A stretch of 64,000 bases of DNA. Source: Phocoena phocoena. Its lineage: Eukaryota > Chordata > Mammalia > Artiodactyla > Phocoenidae. The stretch is from contig NC_089222.1 of NCBI RefSeq assembly GCF_963924675.1, forward strand, positions 139,030,281 through 139,094,280, written 5' to 3'. Every line of letters begins with the position of its first letter. Within the stretch, counting starts at the first letter, position 1. Shown piece by piece: positions 21,656 through 33,109 of the stretch. The notes beneath the pieces were generated by a model, which searched no databases, was not told the origin of the DNA, and was given only the letters and a program-made list of their open reading frames with translations. A program made the translations under genes and the position numbers.

Positions 21656-24630
21656 AGTAGAGTTAAAGTGCAGGAGAGAGTAAGAAGTACCATTTAGGAA
21701 AGAACTTTCAGGGTCTACAGCTTTTAAAAAGTGATCCTTTTCTGGTTGACTGAGCCCAAGTAAGGAAGAAAATGATCTCTCCTACCCTCCACTGTCCTTC
21801 ATGAGATGAAATCTTGATGAATTTCCTACCCTGGAATCACTTCAAAATCATGAATTTTAGAAGGTCTGCTGGGTTATAAAGGAGAAGGGTGACAAGAAAA
21901 ATTGGTAGGCAAAGTGTATATTCCTTTTCTTCTCACTTCCCCTTCAAAGGGGTTCCACCTTGTTTTTCTCTTTCCTTTTAAGGGGCTCGGTGTTCACATT
22001 CTGCCTCTTTGTTATCAAAGCCTCCCAAGAAGAAGGCGTTGAGTTTTTCAGAGTGTTACTTATCTATCTTCTATCCAACCACAGTCCCTAGTTCTTAGTA
22101 CTTAGTAAGCATTCAATAAATCCCCATCCTCCTTCCCTTCCTCCTTTCTTCCCTCTCAGGAATTAACAGTCTATTGGTAATAGGAGAAAACAGTTGCCCC
22201 GGAGTGTCAGAACACATGACATGTCATGCTGGGCTATTTGTATGTTGAATCTCACATTGATTGTGAAAGACAAGGCTTAGTCTCTTATCTCCTGTCAGGC
22301 ATCAGGAGTGGGTGGGAAGCTTGGGTGACCTGAAAATCCTTTCCTCACAGCATTTAGTTCACATCAGGGAAGCAGTGTCTCCTCGCCATTATCCAGACTG
22401 GTTTGGGTCCCAGGCTAAGAATCAAAGGTTGGGTCTCAGATGGCCAAGGCACCAGCTTATTCATCATCAATGGCCCGAGCTGCTGTATCCTTAGCGAACT
22501 TAATTTTGGATTGAGGATTTAGAAAGATGAAAGACATCCACTGCAATCAACTAGAGACTGTCCATAATTATAAAAACCCTTACCTTCTCAGTATAGCATT
22601 ATGTAATTAAAATTGACAAATAAACAACACATGATATAATTACTTAAAAATTACTATTACTTTCATTGTGGTCATCATTATGAACTATGCTATGTCCAGA
22701 GGTTTATCATGTAATTTTTTTTTAACATTTAGGTGCTTCCACTCTATAGCATACACCTGACAGTAACCATTTCCCCTTGAATCTTGTTTAAATTTATAAA
22801 ATTCAACGACTGTCGACTACAAGACTTTTAATAAAATGTGGGTGTAAATTTTTGACTTCAGCCACTGTCTGCTGGGCAGCTACACACCTTTACAGCTGTA
22901 ACAGGCATTGGTGGGATACGAGGTCTTTGTTGTGGGAACCTTAGGAAACCTCAAGGTTTTTAAATTTGCCAATGCCCTGTGAATATTTTGCTCAATTCTG
23001 GGGACCTGGTTACCAAAGATGGCACCTGGCCCGGATAATAGCCTATGGCCACAGTCAAGGCAAAAACATGAATTAAAAAAAAAATCCATAGAGTCCTTTC
23101 TTTTCCAAACAGAAGATGGATCTGAAGCAGGCAGAGATCAGAGTAACATATTCATGGTGAAACTTCAGGTGACTTTTCAATTTCAATTTACCTTCAATGT
23201 GGGTGAAGAGTTGGCCACCAAGCTGGGTTCTGACCCCTCACTTTGCTGGCTTTCAAGGAGCCCAGCAGATCTTGTTGGAAGCTGGAAGGACTTGACACCC
23301 ACTGGGTGAAAGCACCAGCTGAGTCTGACTTCTGAAGAACTCCTCTTGGATGACCTGTCCTGCGCCTGATTCACAGTTTTGCCCCTGGCTGGAATGGTCT
23401 CCAGGTTTAGCTTCAGGCCACAGTGATTTTCTCAGTTTTTGGCATGAATTGAAATCAGTAATAATAATGGGGTGTAGTGAGACATGGCTGGAGCCACCTG
23501 GCAGGGGTGGAATCGGTAGAGTTACTAGCACACCTGTGCTTACCTGGAAAGCACAGCCATTAGAACTCCGTGGACCCTGCAGGACCTGTTAAGTTAAAAC
23601 AGGGGCACAGATATGAATGTATTCATTCATTCAACATGCTTTTGCTGTGATCCACCACCGTGGATAAAATATGTCTTCTGAGATGTTTTGCTATGTAATT
23701 AAAAGAAAATTTCTCTACCCTCAGCTGACTGCCCACTTATTACAAGCAATCCCTGACATAGTTGAATTCTAACGCACTTGGATAGTCACTTGGGGTTGAT
23801 GGCAATGGAATTTGATATATGTGTCCACTTCCAGAGGTTAAAGAGCATTGAGAGCCACCCACATTCCCATTTAACTTTTGTGTTTCAACTTCCTCTCCCT
23901 CTCCCTTTGAGAAATGAATGCAATTTATTTGTTTTCCCTTTTAGAATAATTTCCAAGGAGCCGTATACAGGGTTCAAATTGTCTTTAAAGCTCATGGGTT
24001 TAAAGTAGACAAGATCAAGTATAACCTCTTCAGCTGTATCAACCCCAATTCCTGCACTTACATTAAGAATAATGCCCCATCCTTGTTTTCCATTTTAGTA
24101 AAAAGATCAGGAAAATGATGGGAATGTGGGGGCCAATATAAGCCATGTCTTGGTTGGACGTACTATGTCCTCCTGGTTCAGAGAGGACTTCGGGGTCCAG
24201 GGCTTGAGCCCTTCTCTCTCCCTGAAATAGTTTAGGCCCTGGCTTCGGAGTGAATCAGGAAGACAGGAGAGTACTTATAATTCACTTTCAGAGAGTCAGA
24301 GTATTGACAGTTTGACATTCTCTAAGAAACAGATCTCCCATTGAGATCCACAATTGCCTGGCAATATGCCAAGGAAATATCTATTTAGCCCAAATTTCTA
24401 AAGTCATTTCCCTCAACTAAATGGTTATTCAGTTAAAGTTAGAATAAAAGGGATGGATTAGATATGTTAAGTTTTACTTTTAATATTGAAGGGGTAGCTT
24501 TTCATACGTATCTTTTTCTGTATTGTAAATAACGACAACAAAACAGATTCTGTGAGCAACCTTGTAAGAACAGTCTCATTAATGACTAGCTATACTCTGT
24601 TTATGTTCCATTTTGTTTTCCGGCTTCTAT
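21656..24630. other. KCNJ6: Intronic sequence, largely unassigned
   Basis: About 3 kb. A short L2- or MIR-like tail ('cttagtaagcattcaataaa') lies near 22100 and a 'cattcattcaacatgc' tail near 23625. Otherwise I recognise no repeats, exons or structured signals. Confidence 0.4.
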
Positions 24631-24648
24631 TAAAAAGTGTTAATGATC

Positions 24649-24852
24649 GGGCTTCCCTGGTGGCATAGTGGTTGAGACTCCGCCTGCCAATGCAGGGGAC
24701 ACGGGTTTGTGTCCCGGTCCATGAGGATCCCACATGCCGCGGAGCGGCTGGGCCCGTGAGCCATGGCCACTGAGCCTGCGCATCCGGAGCCTGTGCTCCA
24801 CAACGGGAGAGGCCACAACAGTGAGAGGCCCGCATACCGCAAAAAAAAAAAA
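24649..24852 (+). mobile_element. CHR-type SINE (cetacean) with TSD
   Basis: It starts 'gggcttccctggtggcatag' and ends '...gaggcccgcataccgc' plus poly-A. The duplication AAGTGTTAATGATC is exact at 24635-24648 and 24853-24866. Confidence 0.96.
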
Positions 24853-24866
24853 AAGTGTTAATGATC

Positions 24867-25361
24867 AACAGATGAATGGATAAAGAAGATGTGGTACATA
24901 TATACAATGGAATACTACTCAGCCATTAAAAAGAATGAAATAATGCCTTTTGTAGCAACATGGATGCAACTAGAGATTATCATCTTAAGTGAAGTAAGTC
25001 AGAAAGAGAAAGACAAATACCCTATGATATCACTTATATGTGGAATCTAAAATATGACACAAATGAACCTATCTAGGAAACAGAAACAGGCTCACGGACA
25101 CAGAGGACAGACTTGTGGTTGCCAAGGGGGAGGGGTGGAGTGGGAGGGTGGGGTTAGCAGATGGAAGCTATTATATACAGGATAGATAAACGACAAGGTC
25201 CTACTGTATAGCACAGGGGACTATATTCAGTATCCTGTGATAAACCATATTGGAAAAGAATATAAAAAAAGAATATATATATATATGTACGTATGTATGT
25301 ATAACTGAATCACTTTGCTGTACAGCAGAAATTAGCCCAACATTGTAAATCAATTAAAGAA
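24867..25361 (+). mobile_element. L1 3' end, 5'-truncated
   Basis: 'aacagatgaatggataaaga', 'acaatggaatactactcagc', 'atcacttatatgtggaatct', 'gtatagcacaggggactata' and 'acattgtaaatcaattaaag' form the usual L1 3' order. The right flank 'aagggttaatg' (25362-25372) resembles the left flank 'aagtgttaatg', which suggests an old target duplication. Confidence 0.9.
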
Positions 25362-25372
25362 AAGGGTTAATG

Positions 25373-26650
25373 GGTAGGGAGAAACATTCCTATGATACTC
25401 TCTGTTGTGACAGCAGGAAATTAATAACATTAATCCAATTTGGAACGCTATCAGATCAACTATTTAAATGTGATAATCTTTCCTTCTGAAATTGACGGTG
25501 CCAAGTGCTATGTCATAGGTATTTTCTTGCTTCTTGAGGACAGAATCGATGTTTCAGGCAGCACTCCAGTAATGACTAGTTCAATGACATCTAAGCAGGG
25601 GTGGGGTGTAAATACTGTGGTCTCTTGATGAATGTCACCGACTGGGGGGTGGTGTCTCAAATGCCTCTTTCACAAGGAGGGGGCCCCGGGTCGGTACCTG
25701 AGCTGGAGGTGAAGGAGCATGTAGGTCTGGGCTGTGATGGATGAGTCCTCAAGACAGAATCCTGGGTGATGGCTTGGACCTGACAGCCGTGGTCCAAATG
25801 GCCAAATGCCGTGGGCAAGAAGCAAGTGTGAGGCGAGGTGTGTTGCGTGGCTCTTGGGCAGGACAGGGGAGGCCGGGGCAGCCATACGCAGGGTGCAGGA
25901 GCTGTGCATAGAGCGTTGGGCCTCTCTACTGGGCAGACCTGCTTCCCTGAGCCCCTCAGGCAATTGTAAGCAGGAGGGATCCGGGGAGGGTGGATGCCAC
26001 AGCACAGCTGATAATTCAAAATGAATCGATTGGCGATTTGGGAAGAAAAGCAGAAACCCTATCACGTGAGCTGAAACAGAGCTCCCAGAGCCACAGATGA
26101 ACACTGTTGGGCCAGCTGCTGGGCCAGCAGCACCCTTCCTGCCAGAGAGACTTGGAAGGGAAGTGTAGGGAAGGTTCCAGAGGGAGAAAGCTCCAAGCTG
26201 GGCGGCAGATGTGGCAAGCCCAGGACTCCAGCCTCAGGTAGCCGTGTGCCCTCAGGCTTTCCCTTTCTGAGACGAGGTCGACTGGATCCACGGCTGCCCT
26301 GCTGTGTGTTTACCCTGGTGATTCTCACCTTCCCACCCCGATGGCTCTTTCAGCACCTATGAGCTCACGTTCCACCAAAGAGGGAAGGGTTGTGGGGTGT
26401 TCTGGGCAAGGGATGATGGGGCACCATAAGGACTTTTCCATACTGTCTGATTATAGAATAAGGAGCCAAGTTTTAGTGGATTTTGCTGTATATAATTTTA
26501 GATAAAGCACAACCGATCAAGTGGCAGGTGTGTCAGGGTCTGTGTTCTAGGTGTCAGTGCAATAAAGGTTGCAGACTGTTAGTGAGGATGAAAACACTGT
26601 GTCCCTTTATTATCACTCTGATGTGGTCCACAAGGATAGAAGCAGCTTAC
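25373..26650. other. KCNJ6: Intronic sequence, no feature seen
   Basis: About 1.3 kb, GC-richer between about 25650 and 26350. Overlapping open frames on both strands lack homology and splice sites I trust. Confidence 0.4.
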
Positions 26651-26654
26651 ATGG

Positions 26655-27042
26655 TGTTATGGCCTCAGCTGTGTCCCCTCCCCCCAAATTCACGTTGAAG
26701 CCCCAAACCCCAACATGCCTGTACTTGGACGTGGGTCCTATTCGGAGGAAACAAAGGTTCAATGTGGTCATAAGCATGAGGCCTTAATCCCACAGGATTG
26801 GTGTCTCTTTAAGAAGAGGGAGGAAGTCCTCGCTTCCAGCACAAAGAAGAAAGGCCCTTTGAGGGCACAAGGAGAAGGTGGCCATCTGCAAATCAGGAAG
26901 AGAGCTCTCACTAGAAACCGAATCTGCCACCACCAGCCCCATCTGGGATTTCCAGCCTCCAGAACTGTGAGAAAATAAATGTCTGTTGTTGAAGCTGCCC
27001 AGCCTGTGGTATTTTTAATGGCAGCTCTACACCACTAATACG
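26655..27042 (+). mobile_element. MLT1-type MaLR LTR
   Basis: From 'tgttatggcctcagctgtgt' through 'ccccaaattcacgttgaagc' and 'tttccagcctccagaactgt' to 'gagaaaataaatgtctgttg' and 'ctaatacg', a full-length plus-strand MLT1-type LTR with AATAAA. Confidence 0.88.
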
Positions 27043-27975
27043 TGTAGCCTATATATACATAACACCATCATGATGGGAGTGATGCTACGGAGAGAAAGCC
27101 ACCTAAGATGGGGTCATAAAAAGCACCAGGATTGAGGCATCATGAAAACGCACACCACAACCACATGCAGCCTTGCTACATGCACCCCAAATTTGGTTCT
27201 AGGCATTATGGCAACCACAAGGGAGACCTGGCTAGATACAGAACTTACAGCACCCATCACATAAAAGGAAATCAATTCCTAAGCAAAAGTCCAGCTATTC
27301 TTAGTGCTATGACATGAAGAAATGTCTCCTGAGAGCTTGCAACAAACTGGTGGGTCTGCGAACTCTAGTCAACATAGCCTTCTAGGAGACACAAGGTCCA
27401 TTTCACGGGGCTGGTTATACTTCACGCAGCTCAGTAAAACCCTTTTGCAGCGGACTTCTAAGTCCAGGGTTATTCTGTGCTTCTCTGGTAGGTGCAAAAG
27501 CTGGGTTATAGACCTTCTGGAAGAATGTGGGGTCTGCATAACTTCAGGCAGTCCTCCCCATATGCTTCACTCCAGACCAACTTTCTGATAAATATTGGAG
27601 GAAGTGAGCTCGAGATTTCTCCCTGACAAGTTTCTGGAGTGCAGAGTTTCTGAACTGGTTTAGTTCAGAAACATACATTTAGCAGCCAGCGGAGTTAGGG
27701 TAGAATTGACATTTTCCTTTGTAATAGGAGGAGCCTAATATGGCTATCTGTTCTGCACACCTAGTGCCCAAGTCTTGGTGCTAAAGACCATACTCTACTA
27801 AACGGAAAAAAATCTTTGGAGAAATGTCTGATTCCATAGCAGGGACTGGAACAACTCAAATGTGAGCCTGGAGCATCTTTTTGTGCCATAAAGGAAGAAA
27901 GCCCAAAAGAATTATGGGGAAATGTTCAAAGGATAAGAAGCCTGCCAGTAGGGGGTCCCATTGGCCAAATCTCAA
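27043..27975 (+). repeat. Probable ancient repeat, unassigned
   Basis: Composition and phrasing (for example 'gagaaatgtctgattccata' and 'ggaaatgttcaaaggataag') suggest that it continues leftward from the L1M-like element to its right. I cannot name the family. Confidence 0.35.
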
Positions 27976-28900
27976 ATACTTGGAGCATCACAAATAATTA
28001 ATGGTAGAAGCAGATTGTAATCCATTGGATAAAATAAGACTCAGTGAGTCCATACTGATATAGGTAGGTAGGTAGATAGATAGATAGGTAATGCAGGGAG
28101 AAAAGCTCTTCCTTAGTGTTGAAAGCCAACACCTAAATGTAGAAAGAATCATGGAGTTAGAAAATTGCCATTTGATAGCCATCCTAGTAATAGTTGATTT
28201 GGGTAAGAATCATCAACGGATGCTAAAATGAAAGTTTGCCGAGGAACAGGATATTTACATGGTCTCGAAGTGTCTATCCGCAAGATGCTTTTTACAAAGT
28301 GAAAAGCAATAACTTTACAATGAAGAAAGCTGGTAGGCACCCCTACCCAACACCACATGCCTCCTGATCTGACGTACAGAGAGGGGCCCGGCTTCACTTC
28401 TATTGTATTCTTGTCAAAAATGCAAAACCTGAATCTAACCACAAGGCAACAAGAGAAAAATCCATATTAAGGGACGTTTTACAAAGTATGCGGCCTCTAC
28501 TCTTCTAAAAAAGTCAGTGTTTGGAAAGTTAAAGGCACACAGAGGAGCTCCACTAGGTCACAGGAGATTGAGACATGACAACAAAGTACAGCCTGTGACT
28601 TTCTTTGATAATAAATTATTTGGAAAATTGGCAAAAGCTGAATCGTCTTTAGATTAGATAATAGCCTTGTATCAATATCAATTTTCTGATTTTGATGATT
28701 AGACTGTGGTTTTGTAAGGCTGTCTTTGCATTTACAAAATATACACTGAAGAATTTAGGGTTAAAGTGGCAGCTTGTCTACAGTTTACTTTCAAATGGTT
28801 TAAAAAATCTCAAGTTCATATACATGCGTAAGCACATGGATCTATGTTGATACCTGTATGTAGATTGAGCAAATGTAGTAAAATGTGGAAGACGGTTCCT
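27976..28900 (+). mobile_element. Ancient L1M-like 3' region
   Basis: 'gagttagaaaattgccattt', 'ccatcctagtaatagttgat' and 'aaatatacactgaagaattt', then 'caaatgtagtaaaatgtgg', follow the order of an old L1M-type 3' end. A (TAGG/TAGA)n tetranucleotide run lies at about 28061-28090. Confidence 0.5.
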
Positions 28901-29904
28901 GCTGTTCCTGACTCGTGATATATAGCACGGCTAACGGGATCAACGTGGGGATCCGAAATGGGTGAGGGATACTGAGTGTCTATAACTGACCTCATAACAG
29001 ATTCTGGCCCCGACAATTGTCAAATTGTTAGCAAAGAACTCCTGGCATGTTTGGGATCCATAGGGGAAGCTCAGGAGGTACGCTTGACAGGTCCCCGAGC
29101 TATCACCAATGTGCACTGTGGTCTCCTGTTCTCAGTATAGTGCCACGGGGACCGGAGAGAGAGAAGACAAGAAGCTTAGGGTCCACTCGGGAGATGACAA
29201 TGCCACTTGGAAAAGGAGGGGACATTACAGGACCTGGTCAGGGGTGAGGCTGCGTCATGTGAAGTCCTTGTGGATGTGAAGTCCTTGTGGAGGAAGGGGC
29301 GCTTGTTGGACTTTACAGGGTGTGGAGAATTCAGAATGGGAGGAAAAGAAGCCACAGAAAGCAGTGTGGGGAAGACGGGGAACAAAAGCGAACCAGGAGA
29401 GAAGCTGAGGCTTTCCCGTGTGTGTTTTCCAGTGAAAATCCATTCTAGGGAAAATGATTTCTGTCAAGGCAAGTTCCAATGTGCAACTGTTTTTCAAGAG
29501 TTTGTTATGATTATTCTGAACCAACCTCCTGCGATTAGGTAGCAATACAGCCAAAGCAGGTTGTGGGTCTTGGTGAGGTCTTCCTTCTACCATATTTGGT
29601 TGGGTCAATGGCAGTTGTGTTGACAGCAAGTTGTTTGATTGGAGCCATTTCCAATGAATTTGTTAAGGACAACTTTCTTTGTGGACTGAGTCCCATAATC
29701 TGATAGAGGGTGGGGTTGTGTGGATGTGTAATTCATAGCAAAGGTTGAGTGTCTTCATTGATGGCTAATCGCTATACGTTCCCCTCAGCCTCCTAAGAAA
29801 ATGGGAGTGCGAGTGGGAGGGGGCAGAGGGGAGTTGGGACCAAGAAAGGCTCTTTCGGGGTGGAATGGAGTTTAGGGCCTTCAACCTCCAAATGAATTGA
29901 TGTT
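28901..29904. other. KCNJ6: Intronic sequence, no feature seen
   Basis: About 1 kb unassigned, apart from a perfect 17-base tandem pair (TGTGAAGTCCTTGTGGA at 29258-29274 and 29275-29291). Confidence 0.45.
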
Positions 29905-29918
29905 AAGAATAAATGTTG

Positions 29919-30195
29919 ACGTAGAAAACAAACTTCTAGTTACCAAAGGGGAACGGGTCGGGGGGGAGGGATAAATTAGGAATTTGGGATTAACAGATAC
30001 ATACTCCTATATATGAAATAGATAAACAACAAAGACCTACTATAAAGCACAGGGAACTATATTCAATATCTTATAATAATGTGTAATAGAAAAGAATCTG
30101 TATAACTGATTCACTTTGCTATACACCAGAAACATTGTATATTAACCATACGTCAATAAAAAATAAATCAATAAATACATATTTTAACTTAACAA
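29919..30195 (+). mobile_element. L1 3' end with TSD
   Basis: 'ggataaattaggaatttggg', 'aagcacagggaactatattc' and 'ctgattcactttgctataca', then AATAAA. The duplications AAGAATAAATGTTG (29905-29918) and AAGAACAAATGTTG (30196-30209) differ at one base. Confidence 0.9.
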
Positions 30196-30209
30196 AAGAA
30201 CAAATGTTG

Positions 30210-30830
30210 TTGGGAGAGAGTTATATAACTTTAAGTAGGGGGAGTAATTTTCAGCCAAAGAAAAACAGAGCAAGCACAAAAGGAAGTGTCAGTGCGAACC
30301 CTCCCGAAACAAAGATACTCACATTCTTTAATTTTTTTCCCTTTAAACCATGATGTTAATAATAGCACTGTTTACTGATGAATCTCTGCTTTTGAACAGA
30401 AGTTCAATTTTAGCTCTCTCTCAAAGGTCAGGAACCCTCTGCCCCCCATTATCTTCTCCTTCTGGGGGATTGCAAATGCAAAGAGCAAATGTAAGTGATT
30501 TCCTCTCTCCTGGGTTCTGGCCGCTCCCCCTTCTCCCTGGAGGTGCCATGCTTGCTGCTGTCACTGGTACTTATTATGTGGCACACATCTGAAGTGGGAT
30601 TCTGGCTGGGAGTACAAGAGCAGAGCTCCTGTACCCGCTGGTGCACCTCCCCATTAAAAATGTTCTCTGTATATACATTATTCCATTTTGTATACTAACT
30701 TGTTTTTATGTCCAGTCCCATCGCCTAGAACAGGAGAGAGCTAAAAGCAGTTCTGGCATTTTTAAATGGTTGGAAAATATCCCAAAGGAGAATAATATTT
30801 TATGACACGTGAAAATTATGTGTCCATAAA
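30210..30830. other. KCNJ6: Intronic sequence, no feature seen
   Basis: About 600 unassigned bases. Confidence 0.4.
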
Positions 30831-30831
30831 T

Positions 30832-30995
30832 AAAATTTTATTAGGACACAGCCACGGTCCTTTGGAAACATACTGCCTGTGGCTGCTTGAACTCCAAGGC
30901 AGCAGAGTTGAATAGTTGTATGAGTAGTTGTAATAGAGACATCACAGAGTCTGAAGTATTTACTACCTGGTCCTTTACAGAAAACATTTTGCCAC
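30832..30995 (-). mobile_element. Mammal-wide DNA transposon-like repeat (same family as 52735-52925)
   Basis: It starts 'aaattttattaggacacagc' and runs to 'tggtcctttacagaaaacat'. The reverse strand reads the familiar 'tttctgtaaaggaccaggta' followed by '...tctcaactctgctg'-like text. I recognise the family but not its name. Confidence 0.55.
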
Positions 30996-30999
30996 CCTC

Positions 31000-31085
31000 C
31001 TGCTCTAAAATGTGAGTTCCCTCAGGGCAGGACTGTGTTTGTCTAACTTTGCCCAATGTCAGGTACATGGGAGGTTCTGGAAAAT
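31000..31085 (+). repeat. L2 LINE terminal fragment
   Basis: 'tgagttccctcagggcagga' and 'ctgtgtttgtctaactttgc' match the L2 3' end. Confidence 0.6.
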
Positions 31086-31690
31086 CCCTGCCTGCGGACT
31101 GAGTATGCCTCAGCCTCAGACACTTTGCCTGTAGAGTTCTTACCTTCAGAAAGCCCACTTAGGATGCTTCAGATGTGGGCTGGTGTGTCCTGATCTAGCA
31201 CCTACCCTCATCCTTCATCACTGCAGAAGGTGAGGGGTATATAGTGAGAGACCCTTTATTCATTTATGGATTAGAAACTTGGGTAAAGGAATCTCCCTTT
31301 CCCATGATTGGCTCTTCTGAGCTATCTGCTTGGTCCTTCGGCAGAGTGGAGGAGATTTGTGAGCAGAGCCAGACAACATCAGAGGGAAATATCCATGCGT
31401 GGGATGAGGGGGAATGAAAGTAATGGGGGACTCTTGTTATGGGAGCCCCATCTCCTGTCCCCACTGAGCCTCCAGTGGACTAGACCTACTTTAGAAAGGG
31501 GACCAGAGATATGTCTACTTGGAAGAGCCCCTTGTGTAATTTAAGACCAAATTCTGGGACAAGTTTGCCTTTTGGATCTCTGCTTTAAACTATCTGTATT
31601 TACATTGGATAGACTTTATAAGATGCCTGGTGAATATTGGATGGGGAAAGGATCTTGTAAAATAAACAGGCTCTTTAAATAAAAAGTCTT
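31086..31690. other. KCNJ6: Intronic sequence, no feature seen
   Basis: About 600 unassigned bases. Confidence 0.4.
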
Positions 31691-31699
31691 TAATTTTTA

Positions 31700-31923
31700 T
31701 TTATTTATTTTTATTTATTTATTATTTTTTTGCGGTACGCGGGCCTCTCACTGCTGTGGCCTCTCCCGTTGCGGAGCACAGGCTCCGGACGCGCAGGCTC
31801 AGTGGCCACGGCTCACGGGCCCAGCCGCTCCACGGCATGTGGGACCTTCCCGGACCGGGGCACGAACCCGCGTCCCCTGCGTCGGCAGGCGGACTCTCAA
31901 CCACTGCGCCACCAGGGAAGCCC
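31700..31923 (-). mobile_element. CHR-type SINE (cetacean), near-consensus
   Basis: A (TTTA)n/poly-T tail, then 'gcggtacgcgggcctctcac', ending 'gcgccaccagggaagccc'. A short duplication TAATTTTTA occurs at 31691-31699 and 31924-31932. Many CpGs are intact, which suggests a young copy. Confidence 0.95.
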
Positions 31924-32084
31924 TAATTTTTAAATTAAATGATATAACAGCCTCATTGGGAAGGCAGATGTAGTCCTTGGCTCTCAGTAGAGTTGAGATA
32001 AGATGGTGCCAGGTGAAAAGGAAATGCTGCCAGGCGTCTAAGACACATTTAGAAAGGCCAGACCTTGCTTTTTACAAAACCATC

Positions 32085-32850
32085 AATGTATTCATTCTTT
32101 TTATTGGGCACCTACCACGTGGTAAATTGTGCTAGTTGTTGGGGTAGAAAAAAAGGGCATAATCTTTATCCTCAAAGTATAGTCTGTTGGGGACACCCAG
32201 CCATGTGATCAGTCATCCACAATGCAGTCAGATATCATGGAGATTTGTAGAAGTGCAGGGGAAGCAGAGAGGGAGGATGCCAGAGTTTGCCAAGCAGTCA
32301 GGAAGGTTTCACAGGAGGCAGCATTTGCAGGGAGATTTGGTGGGTGAGTAGGGGTTATTGGGAAGATAAATGGAGGAGGATATTCTAGGCAGAGATAATG
32401 TCAGCTCATGTGCAGACCCGAGGCAAAATAACCCATGGTGCGTTCAGGAATTTCAGTAGCACAAGCAGGTAGTGGGGAAATTGACAGGGCTCCTGGACAG
32501 GTGGCAAGACTGTGACATGCAAACGAGATTGGACTTGATTCTTTACCCAGAAACTACTGAGAATATTTGAGCTGGGGAGTGAGGAGATGGGATCTGTAAG
32601 TTACAAAGTTTACTCTACTAATTGCAAAGAGGGTAATTGTAGAAATGAGAGTCTATAATTAGGGAAGTCAGTAAGGAAGCAGTGTAATAGCCCAGAGGGA
32701 GAGAGTGGTGCTGTGAACCAGTGCAGTGGCCAAGATGCTGGAGAGGAGAGGACGTTTGGATACTAGAGACGGGTACGAGATGGAATGGATAAGTTTAGCT
32801 CGGGCCACCACATACGGTTGTGCAGGTTGTACACTGCACAACTCACTAAA
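32085..32850 (-). repeat. L2 LINE 3' segment
   Basis: 'attcattctttttattgggc' and 'acctaccacgtggtaaattg' (3' tail), then 'aaggtttcacaggaggcagc', 'ttctaggcagagataatgtc' and 'taatagcccagagggagaga' follow reversed L2 order. Confidence 0.75.
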
Positions 32851-32886
32851 TCTAAGTGGTACAGATATATTTATGACACAAATTTC

Positions 32887-32901
32887 CCAGCAGATGGCAG
32901 T
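32887..32901 (+). promoter_or_regulatory. CTCF-like motif, full consensus match
   Basis: CCAGCAGATGGCAGT fits all 15 positions of the degenerate CTCF core CCASYAGRKGGCRSY. It sits between two L2 segments. Confidence 0.55.
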
Positions 32902-33109
32902 AGAGTTGAGGAGGGATGGCTTTTCCTCATTTGCACAAAGGAGCCCAGTGGGCTTGGGGAAATGGTTGGGAGAGAGAAGACTGCAGTGCCCAAGGGAGGG
33001 GAGAGCATAAATGACAACCACGTTTCTGACCTGGGCAACCAAAGACTATTGGTTAACACACAAGTCCACAGGATACCATCAGCTGGTGACACGTTCTGCA
33101 CCGAGTGAC

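Noticed and set aside
24590..24907. Similar cysteine-rich open frames at all short CHR SINEs (also near 13960, 20680, 31730 and 36050)
   Set aside because: The shared peptides come from translating the same SINE and do not indicate a gene family.
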